This document shows, piece after piece, positions 57,840-64,000 of a stretch of DNA of 64,000 nt (within the stretch, counting starts at the first letter, position 1; every line of letters begins with the position of its first letter). The DNA is taken from positions 1 through 64,000 of the forward strand of contig QKWP01001749.1 in assembly GCA_003550325.1 (NCBI GenBank), read 5' to 3'. The DNA is from Gigaspora rosea. Taxonomy: Eukaryota > Glomeromycota > Glomeromycetes > Diversisporales > Gigasporaceae. The notes beneath the pieces were generated by a model that was given only the letters and a program-made list of their open reading frames with translations, was not told where the DNA came from and made no database searches. A program made the translations under genes and the position numbers.

Positions 57840-58264
57840 GGTATATTTCGGTTATTTAGTACTATTTAGGACTTTTTATATCATATTTCAAAATCGTTCT
57901 AAAAAGGGACCTTAGAAAAATTTGGAAATAATATAAAAGCCGTTTAATTTAAAGTTCCCGTATTAATTATGTAATTTTACTTTACCGATATTTACAATTT
58001 AAAACGAACATAATATAAAAAACTTCAATGATGTTGACCGAACATTGAACAGATAACATAAATAAATTACCGATGGATATTAAAGTAATTATTTATGTTA
58101 ATGCGATACGTTGAACAGATAATATAAAATAATGTGTAGATTATAATAAATAATCTATAGAAACATTACTAAACACATCAGGTGTGGGATTAGTCGACTA
58201 TTTTTAGAAATCCAAGTTGTATAAATGTGTTGATCAAAATTAATCAACTACTTACTTCTACGCT
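57840..58264. other. Spacer
   Basis: AT-rich. GGTGTGGGATTAGTCGACTA near 58190 resembles one end of the TAGTCGACTAAA mini-MITEs, without a partner end. No gene. Confidence 0.45.
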
Positions 58265-60031
58265 AATTAATCGAATGAACTTTTATACTAAGGGAGTTTT
58301 TTTATATTATTATTTCTTTCATTTTTATACTTCCAGATATTCACTTTATGCATTCGTTTCTTAGGGAAAATTTTGATTCATAACTTCGGCAATTTGATTC
58401 ATATCAAATTAGATCTGTTAGATATCCATGTCGGGATATCCAACTTCGGCAATTTGATCTTTAACAAGATTAAATTTGTCAGACATCCGTGTCGGGATGT
58501 TATTCAACTTTGGGAGTAACCGTATATGATGATAAATTATGTAAAAGTGGTTGTACAATTTTAATTAATCATGCTAATTAATATTCTGAACGGTTGCTTT
58601 CAAAAGACTGGCAAAAAGAAAAAAGAAGCAGAAAGAACCCTGTCAAATAACAAGAAGTCAATCTAGACAAGATAAAAGTTATTCTTTTCTACACTATCAA
58701 TCGAACAAACTTTTATATTAAGGGAGTTTTTTTTATTATTATTTCTTTCATTTTTATACTTCCGGATATTCACTTTATACATTCGTTTCTTAGGGAAAAT
58801 TTTGATTCATAATTTCGGCAATTTGATTCATACGAATCAGATCTGTCAGGTATCCGTGTCGGGATATCCAACTTCGGCAATTTGATCTTTAACAAGATTA
58901 AATCTGTCAGACATCCATGTCGGGATGTTATCAACTTTGGGAGTAATCGTATATGATGATAAATTATATAAAAGTGATTCTACAATTCTAATCAATCACG
59001 CTCATTAATATTCTAAGCGATTACTTTCAAAAAAAAAAAAAAGCAGAAAGAATCCTGTCAAATAACAAGAAATTGATCTTCAAGAATTAATCAAGATAAA
59101 GTTATTCTTTTCTACTGAACGATCTTTTATACTAAGGTTGTTTTTTTATATTATTATTTCTTTCATTTTTATACTTCTGGATATTCACTTTATACATTCA
59201 TTTCTTAAGGAAAATTTGATTCATAACTTCAGCAATTTGATTCATATCGAATCAGATCTGTCAGGTATCCGTGTTGGGATATCCAACTTCGGCAATTTGA
59301 TCTTTAACAAGATTAAATTGTCAGACATCCGTGTCGGGATGTTATCAACCTTGGGAGTAATCGTATATGATAATAAATTATGTAAAAGTGGTTGTACAAT
59401 CACGCTCACTAATATTCTGATCGATTACTTTCCAAAAAAGAAAAGAAGCAGAAAGAATCCTGTCAAATAACAAGAAACTGATCTTCAAAAATTAATCAAG
59501 ATGTTATTCTTTTCTATGCTATCAATCGAATGACTTTTACACTAAGGGAGTTTTTTTAGATTATTATTTCTTTCATTTTTATACTTCCGGATATTCACTT
59601 TATACATTTGTTTCTTAGGGAAAATTTGATTCATAACTTCGGCAATTTGATTCATATCGAATCATATCGGGATATCCAACTTCAGCAATTTGATCTTAAA
59701 TCTGTCAGACATCCGTGTCAGAATGTTATCAACTTTTGTAGTAACCGTATATGATGATAAATTATATAAAAGTGGTTGTACAATTCTAATCAATCACGCT
59801 CACTAATATTCCGATCGGTTATTTTCTAAAACTGGCAAAAAGAAAAGAAGAAGAAAGAATCCTGTCAAATAACAAGAAGTTGATCTTCAAGAATAAAAGT
59901 TATTATTTTCTACGCTATCAATCGAACAAACTTTATACTTAGGATATTTTTTTACATTATTATTTTTTAATTTTTATACTTCCAGATATTGACTTTATAC
60001 ATTCGTTTCTTAGGGAAAATTTTGATTCATA
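58265..60031. repeat. Tandem array, four and a part units of about 410 bp
   Basis: Units start near 58273, 58696, 59115, 59526 and 59918. Each reads CTTTTATACTAAGGGAGTTT, then ATACTTC(C/T)GGATATTCACT, a TTCGGCAATTTGAT word used twice, TCCGTGTCGGGAT twice, and a close AGCAGAAAGAATCCTGTCAA. Periods are 423, 419, 411 and 392 bp. The inner words CCGTGTCGGGATAT/CCGTGTCGGGATGT make each unit itself partly repetitive. The last unit is cut by the MITE at 60040. No conserved reading frame across units. Confidence 0.9.
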
Positions 60032-60039
60032 GTTTCGAC

Positions 60040-60278
60040 TAGTGATGCCACCGAAATTGATTTTTGAAAAAGGTCTATTTCGTCTTCATTAGAGAAAATT
60101 AAAATTTTTTAAAAGAAAGAGCAAATAAAATTTATATAGATAAGTTCCTTATAATTTCATCTATTCAAAAAAAGTATCAAATAATTTCGTCTTTCAAGTA
60201 AAATAGGTCAAAAACAATTTTGTCTTCAAATTTTAATTTCGGGTTTTAGAACCCGAACTGCTTTCATTCTCATGTATA
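60040..60278. mobile_element. hAT-type MITE (relative of the one in LINE ORF2)
   Basis: Starts TAGTGATGCCACCGAAATTG and ends TTCTCATGTATA, with a perfect 8-bp duplication GTTTCGAC (60032-60039, 60279-60286). The copy at 41909 is the same family with a 55-bp shorter interior. It lies in the last unit of the 410-bp array. Confidence 0.92.
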
Positions 60279-60286
60279 GTTTCGAC

Positions 60287-61342
60287 AATTTGTGTTGGAC
60301 ACTCTTTTAATTTTTATATATAAATTAGATCTTCCATATTTGCATTTGTTATTATCCAATATTTGTAAGTCTTTTACTTGAGTTTTATATTTTGGATTTT
60401 TTTAATGTCATTAGTATCGAATTTGTATAAATTATTTGAAATTTATTATTTTGATTCGAAATTATTTTGATAAAAATTTATTATACAAACTAATTAGATT
60501 TACTAAATCAATAAACTTTTTTTAATGTCATTAGTATCGAATTTGTATTAAAATAATTTGGAAAATTATTTTGAAAAAAAATTTATTATACAAGCTAATT
60601 AGATTTATGGGTTCTATAAAGTTTTAAATTTATTATATCGATTTTAGCCAGAATTGAGTTAGCCGTTCTTCGATTTTGTCAGAATTAGCATTGAGTTAGC
60701 CGTGATAATGTGATCAAAGCCAATCATTTCTGAAATTGAAAATCACATGACCAGTACAATCAAATTCTAATCATTTTATGCACATGATTAAATTAGTATT
60801 AATATAAATCGATACTTTTAAGCCAAAGCGCAGGGGAAATTTTAATGCATGTAACAATACCAAATTCGGGCCAAATTTTAGTATAATTTTGGCCGGTACA
60901 ATCCAAGGCCAACCATTTTATACCACATGATTAAATACATAATGGAAAGTAAATGCATTTCTCAAAAAGTGTAATGAATGCAATATTGAAGCATTTAGAT
61001 CAAGGCAATGAAATAAAGTTTGTTTATATTTGATCTAATCCTGCTTTTTTTTTTGCCATCATGATGCAATAAATAACGCGAACAATCAATTTTATGGATC
61101 ACTATGGTTTCTTATTTTATATTATTATTATATTCAAAAAATATTTTATTTACTAATAATGTTATAAAAGAATTTGAAATAATTTAATAAATTTGAAAAT
61201 ATATGAAAAGCAATTCTTATATTCAAATAAAAATAATAAATCAATAAATTAAGTATAAATGAAAGAGTAAAAAGCAATATATAAAATTTATATTGATCAT
61301 TAACATCATTAATTATACAATCACTAACATAATTAATATTTT
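60287..61342. other. Spacer with a 125-bp direct duplication
   Basis: About 60400-60525 and 60525-60608 share TTTTTAATGTCATTAGTATC and TTATTATACAA(A/G)CTAATTAG. No gene recognised. 60700-60960 holds CACATGATTAAAT repeats. Confidence 0.5.
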
Positions 61343-61704
61343 TTATAATTGTTTCAAGGTTTGCTTTGCTTCAAGTTTATTAGCATTGTTTTTGCTAACT
61401 TCATTTATTTCAGATTCCCTTGATGATTTACTAGTCGAAAAATCTTCAAAAGGTTCGGAAATAATTGTGCCTATTCAAAACTAAATAATTAATTTATCTC
61501 TCACTGCACCCATTGCTATTTTAATTATAAATTCTTACCTTGAGAAGAAACTAATGCATCTTCATTTAACGAATCCAAAGAGGGTAATGAATTGTTAGAT
61601 TCGTTTTTTGGTAGTGATTGCGAAATATTTGGACATAAATTATTAAAGTAAATTTCTTCTTGATTGGCTGGAAAATAGTAGTAATGACTTGGTTCAAATG
61701 ACAT
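61343..61704 (-). CDS. Small two-exon gene, unknown
   Basis: Exon 1 (61704-61539) begins MSFEPSHYYYFPANQEEIY and ends at a consensus GTAAGA donor. Exon 2 (61470-61343) follows a GAATAG acceptor and ends QTLKQL-stop. The join is in frame and gives 97 aa. The composition is rich in Ser, Asn, Glu and Tyr, with no membrane segment or known motif, and probably disordered. A clean intron and frame support a real gene. Function unknown. Confidence 0.55.
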
Positions 61705-62186
61705 TTTTAATATGATTAGAAAAGAAACGAAAATAAGTTTAAGTATATTATTGTTGTAAATTGGGTGCTCAGCAAAATTTTGAACTACTACAAGAGTCAG
61801 TCATCTGAAAGATCGAAAATTCAAACTGTCCATGGGGTTATGGCAATTGTGAATTATCGCTATATAATATGATATTAAAACATTTATGCCAAATTTGGCT
61901 TCGATACTAATATAAAAAACTAAAACACAGTACTCTAATTTAAGTTTACTTACGTTTCACTAATTTAAGTTATATTCCGGTTTTTCATCAAAGAAAACTG
62001 GCTTATATGCATCATTATATTGACGTTGAATTTTACAATACAATTTATGCATCTGCGCGTTTAATGTAAAATATGCAGTTTCATAAATAATAACTATCAA
62101 TTTGAACAGTATTACGCGATAATCACATAGTCATATAGGCCATTTGTATACAAACCAGGTATTTAAAGCATAATTTTAAGCAATAA
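61705..62186. promoter_or_regulatory. Divergent intergenic region
   Basis: 482 bp lie between the start codons of the small gene (-) and the coiled-coil/F-box gene (+), so both promoters are here. No repeat or clear box beyond AT-rich tracts. GTATTTAAAGC at 62159 could be a TATA-like element for the plus-strand gene. Confidence 0.5.
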
Positions 62187-63688
62187 ATGGTAACGAAAAT
62201 GACTCGTGAAACCAAGCTCAAAAAATTTACTCGCCAACTTCGTTCAGGAAATTGTGACATCGCAAAAGTAACAAACCAATATCTAGAAGACACTGTGAAA
62301 CTTCTTTGTCATAAACTTAGACAGAAAGAGATATCTGAAAATGATCATAGTATTCGTATTAAAGAAATTGAGAATCTTAAGAATGAAATCAATCAATTAC
62401 AGATTCAAATCAAAAATTTACAAAATGAACTTAATAGTTTAAAAGATGAGAACAGAAAATTGAGACAAGAAAATAGTAATTTACATAATACATTAATCGG
62501 TATTTGCAATAATTTTGGTTTAATCCAAATTAATAATGGGAATAAAAATAGCAACAAACAAATTCAAGAAAAGAATCAAGTAGTGATAAACTTAAACAGA
62601 AGGATTAGAAAGATACTTGAAGAATATAAGCAAAAATATGAACGAGATTCCAGTAAGTAACAATAGCTGTTTATATTTACGGAGAAATATTTATTAAGTT
62701 TTTTTTTATTTAATTCAAAGATATTGTTGTAGCCGGACTCTCGAAAATTACCAAAATTATCGAGATGAAAATTAATGAAAAAAAAGAATGGGAAAAAATT
62801 GAAATTCCAGAAATTTTAGCTGAAATTGGTTTTTATTTAGATCTAAAATCTCTTCTAGCCTTTTCATTAGTAGACAAAACTACAAACCGATTTATAGTAT
62901 CTCACATTAATATTAATCAAACCTTTTGGCAAACATATTACAATTGCAATTTCCCAAGTTATTTAACAAAGGAAGAATTATATTTTTTAAACGAGATGTA
63001 TAAAACATGTCAATATTGTGGTAATTTGCTTAATGATCCGGTGAAAATCTTCGAATTAAGAATAAAAATCTGTAGACAATATATCGTTTCTGCTTTTATT
63101 AAATATAATATAAAATTTAATTTAGTTTCTTTTTTGTGATTTAAATATAACTTTTTTCAATATTTAAAATTTAATTTTTTTTTAATTATTTAATTGATAA
63201 AATTTTTTAGTCACAAAGAACTTCAAGAAGAAAATTATTTTAACGATTTTGAGGAAAATGATCCAATAAAGAACTTGTTTATGGTGATTCATTCGATAGA
63301 TTGTTATCAGCTAGTGGGGTATTATATGGACTCTTCTATTCGTCATAGCGATTTTGCATCTCATTTGTTATTTTTTCTACGTAAAGACATTGATAATGCT
63401 CTTTCAGAATATAAAATGTTCCCAAAAAATTTTCATTTTCTTGAACAAATTCATTACCTAAATATTAAACATTCGAATAATCCAGTATTTTTCTCTGGTT
63501 GCAAGTTGTGGTCAATTATGAAACATGCAAATAGTAAAAGTTGCAAAATAGAACCAGTAAATTGGTATTTATTTATTAAAATTCATTTCAAGCATAAAAT
63601 AATGAAAATATTTAAATTTTATTCACAACAGATAAAAAAAAATTTCCTATTAATAATGAAAAAAATCGTAAAATCATTAGAATTTTAA
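62187..63688 (+). CDS. Coiled-coil protein with F-box-like region
   Basis: Three exons join in frame: 62187-62652, 62733-63135, 63211-63688 (448 aa), with consensus GTAAGT/TTGTAG and GTGATT/TTTTAG junctions. Residues about 40-105 are a strong coiled coil (IENLKNEINQLQIQIKNLQN). Residues about 175-210 are F-box-like: IEIPEILAEIGFYLDLKSLL and AFSLVDKTTNRFI. A single CxxC (CQYCG) follows. The C-terminal 170 residues are hydrophobic/basic without a known domain. F-box-like proteins usually bring targets to an SCF ubiquitin ligase, which is inferred here. The alternative is two adjacent genes with starts at 62187 and 62765. A second Met four codons in could also start the protein. Its stop is 51 bp from the stop of the LRR gene on the other strand. 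Confidence 0.6.
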
Positions 63689-63738
63689 TCTAAATTTCAA
63701 CGAAATTTCTTAAAGAAATTATAATTACGCAATCATTT

Positions 63739-64000
63739 CTACCACCATAATTCATCACTAAATTCACCAAATTCATTATCATCAAAATCTTCTAATTCAG
63801 TAATGCCGCTATTTGTACGAATTAAATGTTTTACTTCATAATCAAATCCATTAAATGAAAGATCTAAAGATAAAATTTTATTTTCGCAAAAAGCATCTGC
63901 TAATGCTTCTCCACATTTTGCTGATGCCTCAGACCCAAGTTTGTTACCTTTAAGACTTAAAATAGTAAGCATAATATTTCTACGAATGGCATTTGCTAGT
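63739..64000 (-). CDS. Leucine-rich-repeat protein, C-terminal end (runs off the window)
   Basis: The open frame on the minus strand continues to the window edge (LANAIRRN before the first internal Met). It ends with two ribonuclease-inhibitor-type repeats: LTILSLKGNKLGSEASAKCG and ILSLDLSFNGFDYEV (LxLxxNxL pattern). An acidic tail (ELEDFDDNEFGEFSDELWW) follows. Such repeats bind proteins, as in RanGAP or NLR-like families; which one cannot be told from the tail. Convergent with the F-box-like gene. Confidence 0.7.
   Translation of the reverse strand, partial: LANAIRRNIMLTILSLKGNKLGSEASAKCGEALADAFCENKILSLDLSFNGFDYEVKHLIRTNSGITELEDFDDNEFGEFSDELWW

Noticed and set aside
61293-61484. 63-codon ORF on the plus strand with a hydrophobic stretch
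   Set aside because: Overlaps exon 2 of the spliced minus-strand gene, which has consensus splice sites.

Overview
The window looks like a nuclear scaffold of an early-diverging filamentous fungus. The genome is very AT-rich, genes are intron-dense with short GT-AG introns, and transposons fill most of the space. The host genes point to a fungus: a fungal-type PKA regulatory subunit, AP-complex subunits and a Kex2-type secreted peptide. The overall style (AT-rich, TE-rich, an AP-4 subunit retained, F-box-like and LRR gene families) suggests Mucoromycota, perhaps Glomeromycotina. That placement is inference, because no search was run.

Host genes. (1) 7135-10113 (-) is an 11-exon AP-4 complex mu gene. 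It is head-to-head with (2) 10260-11192 (+), a 6-exon AP-1 sigma gene, with 146 bp between the start codons. (3) 17181-19675 (+) is a 7-exon cAMP-dependent protein kinase regulatory subunit of 524 aa, downstream of an 878-bp assembly gap. (4) 53877-54110 (+) is a small secreted protein with a Kex2 site and ten cysteines. (5) 61343-61704 (-) is a small two-exon gene of unknown function. (6) 62187-63688 (+) is a three-exon gene joining a coiled coil to an F-box-like region. (7) 63739-64000 (-) is the C-terminal end of a leucine-rich-repeat gene that runs off the window. Several broken genes lie between them.

Mobile DNA. A nearly complete LINE (ORF1 with an RRM-like region; ORF2 with APE endonuclease, RT, RNase H and a zinc knuckle) spans 39028-48823 between 14-bp target-site duplications (TSDs). 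A second, 5'-truncated LINE lies at 35276-37166 between 18-bp TSDs. A tRNA-headed SINE with a 14-bp TSD lies at 29273-29815, and a dead Tc1/mariner transposase at 57025-57690. There are about two dozen short non-autonomous DNA elements. Many have exact TSDs: 8 bp (hAT type), TA (Tc1/mariner type), TTAA, and a family with 4-bp AT-rich TSDs and GGGGTCTTTGCC-type ends. Several are nested up to three deep.

Layout. 1-6.7 kb: degenerate genes cut by hAT elements, then a three-level nest. 7-11.2 kb: AP gene pair. 11.2-17 kb: AT-rich spacer and N gap. 17.2-19.7 kb: PKA-R. 20-32 kb: AT-rich spacer with fold-back elements and the SINE. 32.6-34.9 kb: tandem array of palindrome-bearing units. 35-49 kb: the two LINEs. 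49-53.6 kb: a degenerate gene and tandem arrays. 53.9-64 kb: secreted protein, fold-backs, mariner fossil, a 410-bp tandem array and the final gene cluster.

Three single-N joins (21097, 34904, 48680) carry duplicated sequence around them, so local copy number there should not be trusted.
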